Positions 34,184 through 41,219 of a stretch of 41,219 bases of DNA are shown here, one piece after another (position 1 is the first letter of the stretch; each line of letters begins with the position of its first letter). The DNA lies in NCBI GenBank assembly GCA_016180645.1, contig JACPAV010000029.1, forward strand, positions 1 through 41,219. The letters are read 5' to 3'. A program made the position numbers and the translations under genes. This DNA comes from Nitrospirota bacterium (GTDB lineage Bacteria; JACPQY01). The notes under the pieces are model-generated. The model worked only from the letters and a program-made list of their open reading frames with translations. It was not told the origin of the DNA and made no database searches.

Positions 34184-34242
34184 GTAGGGGAGCAGCTTTA
34201 GCTGCTCCCTCATCTTGGGAGGACCTAAAGGTCCTCCCCTAC
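34184..34242. repeat. twin-hairpin element, copy C
   Basis: GTAGGGGAGC and CTCCCCTAC arms with the same two stems as copy B (GCAGCTTTAGCTGC and GGACCTAAAGGTCC) and linker TCATCTT instead of the longer B linker. It separates the GMC gene from its small subunit gene, so it lies inside the probable operon. Confidence 0.9.
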
Positions 34243-34254
34243 GAAGCGTTTCCC

Positions 34255-35703
34255 TCATAGTTTGTGGTTCAGTACGATGTACTCGGCAATCCGCTCCGCG
34301 TTCGCGGCGATCGTCAGGGAGGAATTGACGCCCGTTCCGCAAGGGACGCTTCCCCCGTCCGTCACAAAAAGTCCCTTGTAGCCGAACACCTCGCCGTTCG
34401 GGTCGCACACGGCCGTCTCCGGCGAATACCCGATCCGACAGGCGGACAGCAGATGGGCGGCGCCCCGCTCGAAGCCGCGGGGCGCTGCGTTCAAGACCTC
34501 GGCGTTGCCCGCGCGGGCGATTTCTTCCGCCACGCCCCTCGCCTTGTCCATGAAGGCCTGGAAGATGGGCGTAACCGGAAGGTCGACGATGGCTTTGCCT
34601 GTGTTGTCGATTCGCACCGTTCCTTCACCTTTGACCAGCCCGGTGAGCACGCAGGGGACCAGGCGGTTTCGGTACACGTCGTAGGCGAAGTGCTTGCTGT
34701 CGATCCCCCAAGCGAGTTCGGGGCTGCCGCCCGCGCGTCGGAGGTCCAGTCCGCCGAAGATGCCGGGTGGGATGGAGCCGGTGTGCATTTGGATGAGGTG
34801 TGAATTCCACCAGCCGAAGGTTTGCATCACGGCGTTGTTGCGCCCGCGCCAGATCGCCATGTTGTCGTAATAGGGCTTGGGCAGGAGCCACAGCCACGCA
34901 AGGTCGCCGTTGCTCGAGAAGTTCTGGCCGACTTGATCGGACAGCTTGTCGAGACCGGAGTTCGAGCGGAGGAGGAGGGCGGCGTCTTCAATGGCGTTGC
35001 AGGCGATGCACACGAGCGGGGCGTCGATTGCCTGAAGGCTTCCGTAGGGGTCGCGGTATTCCACGCGGTAGCCGCGGTCGGCGGTATTGATCCGCGTGGC
35101 CTTGCAATTCACGCGGAACTCAACGCCGAGGGCCTCGGCGGCCGGAATGTAGTTCAGGGTCAGACTTCTCTTGGCGTCGTAGATGCAACCGGCCTCGCAA
35201 TAGCCGCACTGCACGCAGTTCACATAGGGAAACCTCCCGCGGTCCACCTTCTTTCCGGCCGCTTGGATGAGTCGGGCAAAAAAGGTTCCACCGGCAGGCA
35301 CTTCATCCCATCGGGCCTGCGTGATGGACATCATCGACTCGACTTTCTCATAGTAGGGATTCATGACGGAACGAGTGATCTCGTCCGGCCACGGCTTGTA
35401 GCCGGTCTCGTCCACGAATTCGAAGACCTCTTTCGGCGAGCGGAGCATCATGCCCGAGAACATGACCGATCCGCCGCCGAGGGTGCGCGCATAGCGGAAG
35501 AGCGCCTCGAAGTCGGAGGAAGGAATCACATTGTAGAGGGTTTGGAGGTACCGCGGGTCCCAGCTTTGGCGGAAATCCTTGGCCGTGTTCCGAGCCCCCC
35601 ATTCCAGGACGACCACTTTTCGCCCTGCCTCGGCAAGCCGGAGCGCCGTGATCGAACCGCCAAACCCGGAACCGATGATGACCGCGTCGGGTGATCCTCC
35701 CAT
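34255..35703 (-). CDS. GMC-type FAD oxidoreductase with CX2CX2CX3C cluster motif
   Basis: 482 residues from ATG 35703; the longer upstream frame is on the strand opposite the glycosyltransferase and lacks homology. FAD motif IIGSGFGGSITALRLAEAG (10-27), GGGSVMFSGMM, NCVQCGYCEAGC with Cys163/166/169/173, and the C-terminal LFVTDGGSVPCGTGVNSSLTIAANAERIA. The four-Cys pattern suggests an iron-sulfur cluster, as in FAD-glucose dehydrogenases. There is no signal peptide, consistent with Tat hitch-hiking on the subunit-3 partner. It probably oxidises a sugar, polyol or alcohol and reduces the seven-heme cytochrome (inference). Confidence 0.85.
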   Translation of the reverse strand: MGGSPDAVIIGSGFGGSITALRLAEAGRKVVVLEWGARNTAKDFRQSWDPRYLQTLYNVIPSSDFEALFRYARTLGGGSVMFSGMMLRSPKEVFEFVDETGYKPWPDEITRSVMNPYYEKVESMMSITQARWDEVPAGGTFFARLIQAAGKKVDRGRFPYVNCVQCGYCEAGCIYDAKRSLTLNYIPAAEALGVEFRVNCKATRINTADRGYRVEYRDPYGSLQAIDAPLVCIACNAIEDAALLLRSNSGLDKLSDQVGQNFSSNGDLAWLWLLPKPYYDNMAIWRGRNNAVMQTFGWWNSHLIQMHTGSIPPGIFGGLDLRRAGGSPELAWGIDSKHFAYDVYRNRLVPCVLTGLVKGEGTVRIDNTGKAIVDLPVTPIFQAFMDKARGVAEEIARAGNAEVLNAAPRGFERGAAHLLSACRIGYSPETAVCDPNGEVFGYKGLFVTDGGSVPCGTGVNSSLTIAANAERIAEYIVLNHKL

Positions 35704-35810
35704 GGCATCTGCAATACAACATGGTTCCGATCCACGCAAGGATTGGGGGGTGTGGTCGAAGCCCTCGGCTTCAGGTTGGTCTGGAAACTGCCGATGGAGA
35801 CGATAGAGCC

Positions 35811-37124
35811 ATGGTGTACCCGGATGCCGCGATGGCGGCGGTCGAAATGCAAGCCCTCCATGATGCGCATATGGAGGCGGTATACCGGAGCGCAGGCGAC
35901 CCCCGGGAGTGGGCACGAGCGATGGAACAGCTCGGCCGGGAATCGGCGAATCGCCAGGGGGAGGGGGGGAGCAGGCTGACCCCTTTGGAGCGGCTGTACC
36001 TCTACTGCCACCTTGAGATTTCGACCGATCCCGTGCGAGCGGCATCGCTCCAACCGGTCCTTCGAAAGTACCTCGATGCATGGCCCGACGATTTCTTCCT
36101 CCTCTACGCGGAAACCGAACTCAGCAATCTTCTCGGCGTAGACTCCCCCCATCGAGACCGGCTCGTCCACGCGGTCGTCTCGGATCGAACGGCTCCGCCG
36201 GTTCCCTTTGACCACCAACTCTCGCGCTCGTCGAACCCGGTCCTTTCTGTTTGCGTGTCCACGTGGAATCGCGTCGATTCAATCCGAAGACTCCTCGATA
36301 GCGTCCGACTCCATACACACGTGCCTTTCGAAATTCTCGTGGTCGACAACGGCAGCACGGATGGCACCCTCCCGTACCTGGCCTCGATGCGGAATGGGTT
36401 TCCGGAGTTGGGCGTGATTCTGTCACGCGGGCATCGATCGACCCTCGATGCGTACCGGCTGGCGTTCGGCCTCGTGCGCGGTTCCATCATCGGGGCCTTG
36501 GCGGACGACACCGAGGTCACGCCCGGCTGGGCGGAAGCGCTCGTCGCTGCGCTTCAATCGGATTCTCGAATCGGGACGGCCTTCCCGCTTGTATTGGAAT
36601 CGGACGGTGCAGTGGACCGGCTCGGCTCGTGTGTCCCCTATTCGAGCCGGAAACACCCGTGGGTCGGAAAACACGGCCCGCTGCCATACCGTCAAGGCGT
36701 GCCCCCGGATCAGGCGAATCTTCCAGGAGGCCCATTCGATTCCGAAGGCGGGGCCTATCCGTTCCTGCGGAGAAACGTGCTTGCCCGATTGAACATCTTC
36801 GATCCGCGGTACGTTCATGTGTGGGACAACGATCTCGCCCTTGAATCCCGTTCGAAAGGATTGCGAAACGTTACGTGTCCTGGGAGCCGGATTATCGATC
36901 ACCGGGTGATACACGAGGGTCCGCGCGTGGACGGAGCGGAAGTCGGCGGCTCGTTCGGCCTGAAGCTCTTTCATGATCCCGATTCGGCCCTGGCTGCCTT
37001 GCGGGCCCCCGACTCGATTGTTATGCGATACTTCAGGGATGACCTCCTGCTACAGTGCAAATGGTGGGCCTTCCGGATCCGGCCATGCAATAGGCAGGCG
37101 TCTATCGAGGTTAAGCCTCTATAG
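35811..37124 (+). CDS. GT2-family glycosyltransferase with N-terminal extension
   Basis: 437 residues from ATG 35811 (ATG 35832 is an alternative). Residues 1-140 are helical and not recognised. The GT-A domain starts at VLSVCVSTWNRVDSIRRLLD, then ILVVDNGSTDGTLPYL and GALADDTEVTPGW (DDT in place of DxD), later GGAYPFLRRNVLARLNIFDPRY and HVWDNDLALESRSKG. It transfers a sugar from a nucleotide donor. The last codons (IEVKPL) are encoded by the 24-base repeat arm at 37102. It is divergent from the GMC gene, with about 107 bases between starts. Confidence 0.8.
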   Translation: MVYPDAAMAAVEMQALHDAHMEAVYRSAGDPREWARAMEQLGRESANRQGEGGSRLTPLERLYLYCHLEISTDPVRAASLQPVLRKYLDAWPDDFFLLYAETELSNLLGVDSPHRDRLVHAVVSDRTAPPVPFDHQLSRSSNPVLSVCVSTWNRVDSIRRLLDSVRLHTHVPFEILVVDNGSTDGTLPYLASMRNGFPELGVILSRGHRSTLDAYRLAFGLVRGSIIGALADDTEVTPGWAEALVAALQSDSRIGTAFPLVLESDGAVDRLGSCVPYSSRKHPWVGKHGPLPYRQGVPPDQANLPGGPFDSEGGAYPFLRRNVLARLNIFDPRYVHVWDNDLALESRSKGLRNVTCPGSRIIDHRVIHEGPRVDGAEVGGSFGLKLFHDPDSALAALRAPDSIVMRYFRDDLLLQCKWWAFRIRPCNRQASIEVKPL

Positions 37125-37162
37125 TGATCCGGCGGGTAACTATAGAGGCTTGGCCTCGATAG
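37102..37162. repeat. inverted pair of 24-bp repeat arms
   Basis: Arms 37102-37125 and 37139-37162 are inverted copies (22 of 24 matches) around a 13-base loop. The first forms the end of the glycosyltransferase gene. Both contain the CTATAGAGGCT word of the palindrome at 7576-7600. Confidence 0.9.
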
Positions 37163-37175
37163 GGCGGGAGGCGGC

Positions 37176-39014
37176 GTGAAGCCTCTGCTGGTTTACGACG
37201 GCGATTGCGGCTTCTGCCGACACTGGATCGCGCGGTGGAGGCATTTCACGCAGGATCACATTGAGTACGCGCCCTACCAGCAGGTGGCTGAACGATTTCC
37301 GAACATCCCGAAGTGCGACTTTGAGACATCCGTTCGCCTGATCGAGCCCGACGGCAGAACCTTCGGCGGCGCGGAAGCTGTCTTTCGCGCGCTGGCTCAC
37401 TCACCTGGAAAGGGGTGGCCCCTCCGGGCCTATCAGGGCGTTCCCGGTGTGGCGGCTGCATCGGAGGCTGTCTACGCATTCGTCGCCGCCCACCGCCCAT
37501 TCTTCAGCAGGCTCACGCGCATTCTCTGGGGCCGGATGGAGCAGCCGGCATCGTACCATTGGACCCGATGGGTGTTTCTCCGGCTTCTCGGGATCGTCTA
37601 CCTGATCGCATTCCTCTCACTGGCTGATCAGGTGCTCGGCCTCATGGGGCGCGAGGGCATCCTGCCCGCGGAACGATATCTTGAAGCGGTGCGGAGCCAC
37701 TATGGCGGGGCACGGTTTGACCTTGTCCCCACCCTATTCTGGATCTGGCCGAACGATGCGTTCCTGCGCTTTCTGTGCTGGGGTGGATCGGGTCTCTCCG
37801 CGCTTCTCATCATCGGCGTGGCGCCTGCGACGGTCCTCCTTCCACTCTGGGTCTTCTATCTCTCGCTCGTTTCAGTCGGCGGTGATTTCTTGTCGTTCCA
37901 ATGGGACAACCTGCTTCTCGAAACCGGTTTTCTGGCCATCTTGTTCGCCCCCGGTGGGTGGCGGCCAAAACCGGGGCGCGAGCACGCGCCTTCACGCTGG
38001 GTACTTTTCCTCCTCCGATGGCTCCTCTTTCGGCTCATGTTCTCTTCGGGGATCGTGAAGCTCATGAGCGGAGATTCGACATGGCGCGATCTCACGGCCC
38101 TCCATTTCCACTACGAGACGCAGCCGCTTCCCACGTGGACGAGCTGGCTCGCCCACCAGATTCCCTCGGGCTTCCAGAAGTTCTCCGTTTTTTCGATGTT
38201 CGTCGTCGAAATGGGCGCGCCGTTCCTGGTTTTTCTTCCGAGACGCCCGAGGCTGCTCGCGTTTCTCGCGTTCTCGTCGCTCCAAATCCTCATCTGCGCC
38301 ACCGGGAACTACACGTTCTTCAATCTCCTGTCGTTTGCACTGGCCGTTCTTCTGCTGGACGATGCCCGGCTTGACCGCTTCGTTCCTCGCCGGTGGAAGG
38401 AGAACTTCCAGAAGGGGACGAGCGCGGCGGCTTCGCTCAGGCCGAGCCTGATGAATCGGATGGTCCTGATCGCGGCCTCCATGGCCATCCTCGTGCTGAG
38501 TGGAAGTCTGGTCTGGAGTCTCTTCGAGCGACCGCGGCGAATACCGGCGTCGATTCGGTCGCTCTACGGAATCACGGCGCCCTTTCGATCCATCAACGGC
38601 TATGGCCTCTTTGCCGTGATGACCACACAGCGCGACGAAATCATCATCGAGGGAAGCGACGACCAGGAGTCGTGGAAAGAATATGAGTTCAAATGGAAGC
38701 CGGGTGACGTTCACCATCGACCGGACTTCGTCCAGCCTCACCAGCCCCGCTTGGATTGGCAGATGTGGTTTGCGGCGCTCTCAACCTACGATCGAGAGCC
38801 GTGGTTCGCGAATTTCATGTTCCGGCTGCTTCAGGGGTCGCCGGAGGTCCTTGAGCTTCTGGGCAAGAATCCGTTCCCCGATCGCCCACCTGCCTTCGTG
38901 AGGGCCACCTTGTATCGCTATCGGTTCACAACCCCCGACGATCATCACCGCACGGGCGACTGGTGGCACCGCGAATACATGGGCACGTACTCGCCGGTCC
39001 TATCGCTTCGTTGA
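37176..39014 (+). CDS. DCC thiol-oxidoreductase-like domain fused to lipase maturation factor (LMF) membrane domain
   Basis: 612 residues from GTG 37176. Residues 1-110 carry the DCC/DUF393 signature LLVYDGDCGFCRHW and the tail VFRALAHSPGKGWPLRAYQGVPGVAAASEAVY of that family. From about 125 on, multiple membrane helices follow with LMF words: FLSFQWDNLLLETGFLAILFAP, RLMFSSGIVKLMSGDSTWRDL, TALHFHYETQPLPTWTSW, GNYTFFNLLSFA. The C-terminal soluble part has the WFANFMFRLLQGSPEVLELLG block near the end. In animals LMF1 is needed for folding of dimeric lipases. A thiol-redox and folding role for exported enzymes is plausible but not shown. Confidence 0.85.
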   Translation: MKPLLVYDGDCGFCRHWIARWRHFTQDHIEYAPYQQVAERFPNIPKCDFETSVRLIEPDGRTFGGAEAVFRALAHSPGKGWPLRAYQGVPGVAAASEAVYAFVAAHRPFFSRLTRILWGRMEQPASYHWTRWVFLRLLGIVYLIAFLSLADQVLGLMGREGILPAERYLEAVRSHYGGARFDLVPTLFWIWPNDAFLRFLCWGGSGLSALLIIGVAPATVLLPLWVFYLSLVSVGGDFLSFQWDNLLLETGFLAILFAPGGWRPKPGREHAPSRWVLFLLRWLLFRLMFSSGIVKLMSGDSTWRDLTALHFHYETQPLPTWTSWLAHQIPSGFQKFSVFSMFVVEMGAPFLVFLPRRPRLLAFLAFSSLQILICATGNYTFFNLLSFALAVLLLDDARLDRFVPRRWKENFQKGTSAAASLRPSLMNRMVLIAASMAILVLSGSLVWSLFERPRRIPASIRSLYGITAPFRSINGYGLFAVMTTQRDEIIIEGSDDQESWKEYEFKWKPGDVHHRPDFVQPHQPRLDWQMWFAALSTYDREPWFANFMFRLLQGSPEVLELLGKNPFPDRPPAFVRATLYRYRFTTPDDHHRTGDWWHREYMGTYSPVLSLR

Positions 39015-39057
39015 AGCACGCCAGGGAACAGCGCACCGGCCGCCGTCCATCCTTTGT

Positions 39058-39181
39058 AGACACTAAGAGGCGGCCGCCCCTTAGCGTCTAACAGAATGCG
39101 GATTCGTAGGGGAGCATCTTCAGATGCTCCCTCTTGTCGGGAGGGTCTGAAGACCCTCCCCTACGCATTCTGTTAGACGCT
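39058..39181. repeat. nested inverted repeats containing twin-hairpin element, copy D
   Basis: Twin-hairpin copy D spans 39106-39164 (GTAGGGGAGCATCTTCAGATGCTCCC-type and GGGAGGGTCTGAAGACCCTCCC-type stems). It is enclosed by perfect 17-base arms 39083-39099 and 39165-39181 (AGCGTCTAACAGAATGC). The left arm can alternatively pair with AGACACTAAG at 39058-39067 (9 of 10), giving two mutually exclusive folds. The 219-base gap 39015-39233 holds nothing else. Confidence 0.88.
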
Positions 39182-39233
39182 CTTGGTGTATAGTATGGGT
39201 GACGGCTTGGTGGAAACGGGCTGGCGGCCTCGG

Positions 39234-39704
39234 CTACGATTCGTTTTGGACGTCGCCGAGGTACCAGGTGCCGCCGAGGAGTTTCCACGTCTCGTGGCTC
39301 TTCACGTTGGAGGTGGTGCCGTCGGTTTTCTTGTGGGTCCATTCCACAAGAAGCTTGGCCTGCGTGGGATCGTCCTTGGAGATTTCGGCTGATAGGATCC
39401 TCGCGGCGGTCGGCCGGCCGGTCAGCTGAAACGCTACTTTCAACGCTTGAAACGTCATCTGAAGAATGGTGTCGCGCAGCTTGGGATCGAGGTTGGGGTC
39501 GGGGAGGTTGAACTCGCCGCTCTTTGGATCGCCCGCGATGATTTTCTGGTGGTACTCGTCGGCCCGCTGCTTCAGCGAGGCCACGCGGGGATTCTCGCAG
39601 GCGGCGGTGGCAAGTAGTGAGTAGTGAATGGTGAGTAGCAGGAGCAGGAATCGAAGCGGGTCCCCTCTCACATTACTCCTCGCGCCTCTCGACTTGCCAC
39701 TCAC
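39234..39704 (-). CDS. small lipoprotein, 156 aa, repeat-encoded leader
   Basis: The start is GTG 39704. A long leader (SGKSRGARSNVRGDPLRFLLLLLTIHYSLL) ends in lipobox TAAC. The mature domain (about 120 residues) has SLKQRADEYHQKIIAGDPK, a middle helix and C-terminal strands SHETWKLLGGTWYLGD, resembling small NTF2/DUF4878-like lipoproteins, though I cannot name it. Both its start codon and its hydrophobic core lie in 7-base tandem arrays (39691-39718 and 39612-39639). It is directly downstream of the acyl-CoA dehydrogenase. Confidence 0.65.
   Translation of the reverse strand: MSGKSRGARSNVRGDPLRFLLLLLTIHYSLLATAACENPRVASLKQRADEYHQKIIAGDPKSGEFNLPDPNLDPKLRDTILQMTFQALKVAFQLTGRPTAARILSAEISKDDPTQAKLLVEWTHKKTDGTTSNVKSHETWKLLGGTWYLGDVQNES
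39612..39639. repeat. heptamer array in a lipoprotein leader
   Basis: Four 7-base units AAGTAGT, GAGTAGT, GAATGGT, GAGTAGC; the minus strand reads them as LLTIHYSLL. A second 7-base array (GACTTGC, CACTCAC, GACTTAC, GACTTGC) at 39691-39718 contains the GTG start codon of the same gene. Confidence 0.75.
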
Positions 39705-39723
39705 GACTTACGACTTGCGATTC

Positions 39724-41013
39724 CTACCCTTGCGAGCTCGGCAGACCCAAAAGGCGTTTCGCGATCACGATCCGCTGAACCTGCCCCGTTCCCTCGAAAA
39801 TGTCGAAAATCTTGATGTCGCGGAAAAACTTTTCGGCCAGATAATCCTGTCGCACTCCCGCATCGGCCATGATCTCCAATCCCATCCGTGTGACTTCCAG
39901 CGAGATCGGGGCGCATGAGGCCTTCGCAGTGGAAGCCTCCACGTTGTTCGGCTTTCCGTGGTCCGCCATCCAACTCGCTTTCCAGCAGAGGAGGCGGCCG
40001 ACGTCGAGCCGCCGGCGCATGTGGTTCAGCTTCTCCTGGATTTTCCTGTAGCGGGGGAGGGGCCGGCCCGTCATGTAATTCTCTTTCACGAAATCGCGGG
40101 CATGTTCGTAGGCGGCACGACCCACCCCGATGGCCAGGATGCCCACTCCGGGGCGCGTGAGATCGAAGAATCCCATCGCGCCTTTGAAGCCGGCCTTCCC
40201 TTGATAGTACCCCTCGCCGCCGAGCAGGTTTTCCTCCGGCACGCGGCAATCCTCAAGGACGAGGCTCGCCGTTTCGGATGACCGGATGCCCATCTTCTTC
40301 TCGATCTTGCCGACTCGAAATCCGGGCCGGCCCTTCTCGACCATGAACGCGCGGTGGCCTTCGCGGCCCTTCGTTTTATCGATCGTGGCGAAAACCACTG
40401 TCCACTCCGCGCGCGCTCCGTTCGTGATGAAAACTTTTTCGCCGTTCAGGATCCATTCCTTCCCGTCCTTCCGGCACGTCGTCTTGATGGCAGCGACGTC
40501 CGATCCCGCTCCGGCTTCGGTGAGGCCGAAGGCGCCCCACTTGGGCGTCGTCTGATCTTCATAGGTCGCCAGGAAACGCTTCTTCTGTTCGTCCGTGCCC
40601 ATCGACATGATCGGAGGCGTGGCCAAGCCGGGACCCGGAAACGACGCGGCCATCCCGTGGTCCCAGTACGCTGCCTCTTCGAGAATGATCATCCGGAGAC
40701 GGGCGGCGTTCTTCACCTTCTTCTCGACGCCAGGATGGCTGGTCGTACCCGTAGCGCCAGGGACGGCAGCGGAGGGTGCTTTGGGCTTCTCTCCATCCTT
40801 ATCTTCAGGCTTCAGAAACTCGCGCGACATCGCGGCGCCCAACCCCATGTCCATGAACTCCTTGAAAAAAGGATGATCGGGCGGGGGGGGGGCTTCGTTT
40901 CGATCGCATTCGATGCCGATCGGCCGGAGCTTTTCCTTCCCCAGCCACTTGATCATCTCCCGCGACGTCTCCATCGCCGGGTCGAGCGTCAAATCGATCA
41001 TGGCCGGGATCAT
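39724..41013 (-). CDS. acyl-CoA dehydrogenase
   Basis: 429 residues from ATG 41013 (a TTG at 41037 and ATG 41001 are alternatives). The core has AAYWDHGMAASFPGPGL, LTEAGAGSDVAAIKTTCRKD (FAD/substrate binding), WILNGEKVFITNGARAEWTVV, LVLEDCRVPEENLLGG and the catalytic Glu in IFDIFEGTGQVQRIVIAKRLL. A low-complexity insert (KPEDKDGEKPKAPSAAVPGA) lies between the first helices. It oxidises acyl-CoA thioesters to enoyl-CoA, passing electrons to ETF. The remaining 206 bases to the window end show no gene I can support. Confidence 0.93.
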   Translation of the reverse strand: MIPAMIDLTLDPAMETSREMIKWLGKEKLRPIGIECDRNEAPPPPDHPFFKEFMDMGLGAAMSREFLKPEDKDGEKPKAPSAAVPGATGTTSHPGVEKKVKNAARLRMIILEEAAYWDHGMAASFPGPGLATPPIMSMGTDEQKKRFLATYEDQTTPKWGAFGLTEAGAGSDVAAIKTTCRKDGKEWILNGEKVFITNGARAEWTVVFATIDKTKGREGHRAFMVEKGRPGFRVGKIEKKMGIRSSETASLVLEDCRVPEENLLGGEGYYQGKAGFKGAMGFFDLTRPGVGILAIGVGRAAYEHARDFVKENYMTGRPLPRYRKIQEKLNHMRRRLDVGRLLCWKASWMADHGKPNNVEASTAKASCAPISLEVTRMGLEIMADAGVRQDYLAEKFFRDIKIFDIFEGTGQVQRIVIAKRLLGLPSSQG

Positions 41014-41219
41014 GTCCCACCCGATCCGCCTAGTCAACCGAGCGGTTGTTTGCTACGACTCACGGCGGATTTCAATGAGCCGCCTTTTCGTTCCACAAAT
41101 CATGTGAGGGAGACTGGGGACAGTCGTCATGGCCGAATGGCCACCCGCGAACGATGAAAATGGGGCGCGCCCTCTTGAGGTGGGTCGCGCCATGCCCACT
41201 AGATATTGCGCTCCGGCCC

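Noticed and set aside
35704-36081. N-terminal extension of the GMC oxidoreductase by about 126 residues
   Set aside because: The extension is Pro/Arg-rich, lies opposite the glycosyltransferase gene, and has no signal peptide; the FAD motif fits a start at 35703.
41014-41219. A further gene at the right edge
   Set aside because: Only short open frames without family signatures or ribosome sites are present.

Overview
This window is a 41 kb stretch of a GC-rich (visually about 60%), gene-dense genome of a Gram-negative bacterium. It contains 39 protein genes or gene remnants, one tRNA, and an unusually rich set of small palindromic and tandem repeats. The gene order thrS-infC-rpmI-rplT-pheS-pheT-ihfA-merR, the presence of IHF alpha, and the cluster gap-pgk-tpiA-secG suggest a proteobacterium-like organism, most likely an uncultured member of the former deltaproteobacterial assemblage (Myxococcota, Desulfobacterota or a neighbour). 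That placement is inference. Many predicted lipoproteins with clear lipoboxes fit a double-membrane cell.

Layout. (1) 154-999: an IS110-type transposase with an internal deletion. (2) 1110-5608, minus strand: a tight operon SDR oxidoreductase - moeA-like - surE - pcm - two small membrane ORFs - VTT/DedA-like membrane protein. (3) 5775-11825, minus strand: accessory envelope genes: a large lipoprotein, an esterase, a RelE/ParE remnant, a Cys-rich lipoprotein, a retropepsin-like protein, a ferritin-like/VIT1 protein and an M20 peptidase. (4) 11892-13416, plus strand: a flagellin C-terminal remnant, an endonuclease/exonuclease/phosphatase lipoprotein and a DUF423 membrane protein. (5) 13586-20570, plus strand: tRNA-Val(GAC) and the translation operon, with ThrRS lacking the TGS domain, IF3 starting at AUC, and PheT lacking its OB-fold tRNA-binding insert. 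(6) 20626-27558, plus strand: glycolysis and redox (gap, pgk, tpiA, secG, gph-like HAD, trxB, prephenate dehydratase-like, beta-propeller lipoprotein). (7) 27797-35703, minus strand: a five-gene envelope operon made of a GMC oxidoreductase with a four-Cys cluster motif, a Tat-targeted gluconate-dehydrogenase-subunit-3-like protein, a seven-heme lipoprotein cytochrome, a GxGYxYP-type lipoprotein and a PHP (CehA/McbA-like) lipoprotein. (8) 35811-39014, plus strand: a GT2 glycosyltransferase and a DCC/lipase-maturation-factor fusion. (9) 39234-41013, minus strand: an acyl-CoA dehydrogenase and a small lipoprotein.

The most novel signal is in the repeats. Three lipoprotein genes carry 7-bp and/or 8-bp tandem arrays between start codon and lipobox, and a fourth carries a perfect 25-bp palindrome there. 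The array periods are not multiples of three, so a copy-number change would switch the reading frame. Four copies of a twin-hairpin element with interchangeable, compensatorily varying stems lie in intergenic DNA, two of them nested in larger inverted repeats. A second theme is start codons: infC uses AUC, and the VTT, tpiA and gph-like genes have no canonical start at the homologous N-terminus, while the encoded IF3 has Gly at a position where E. coli has an Arg implicated in start-codon discrimination.
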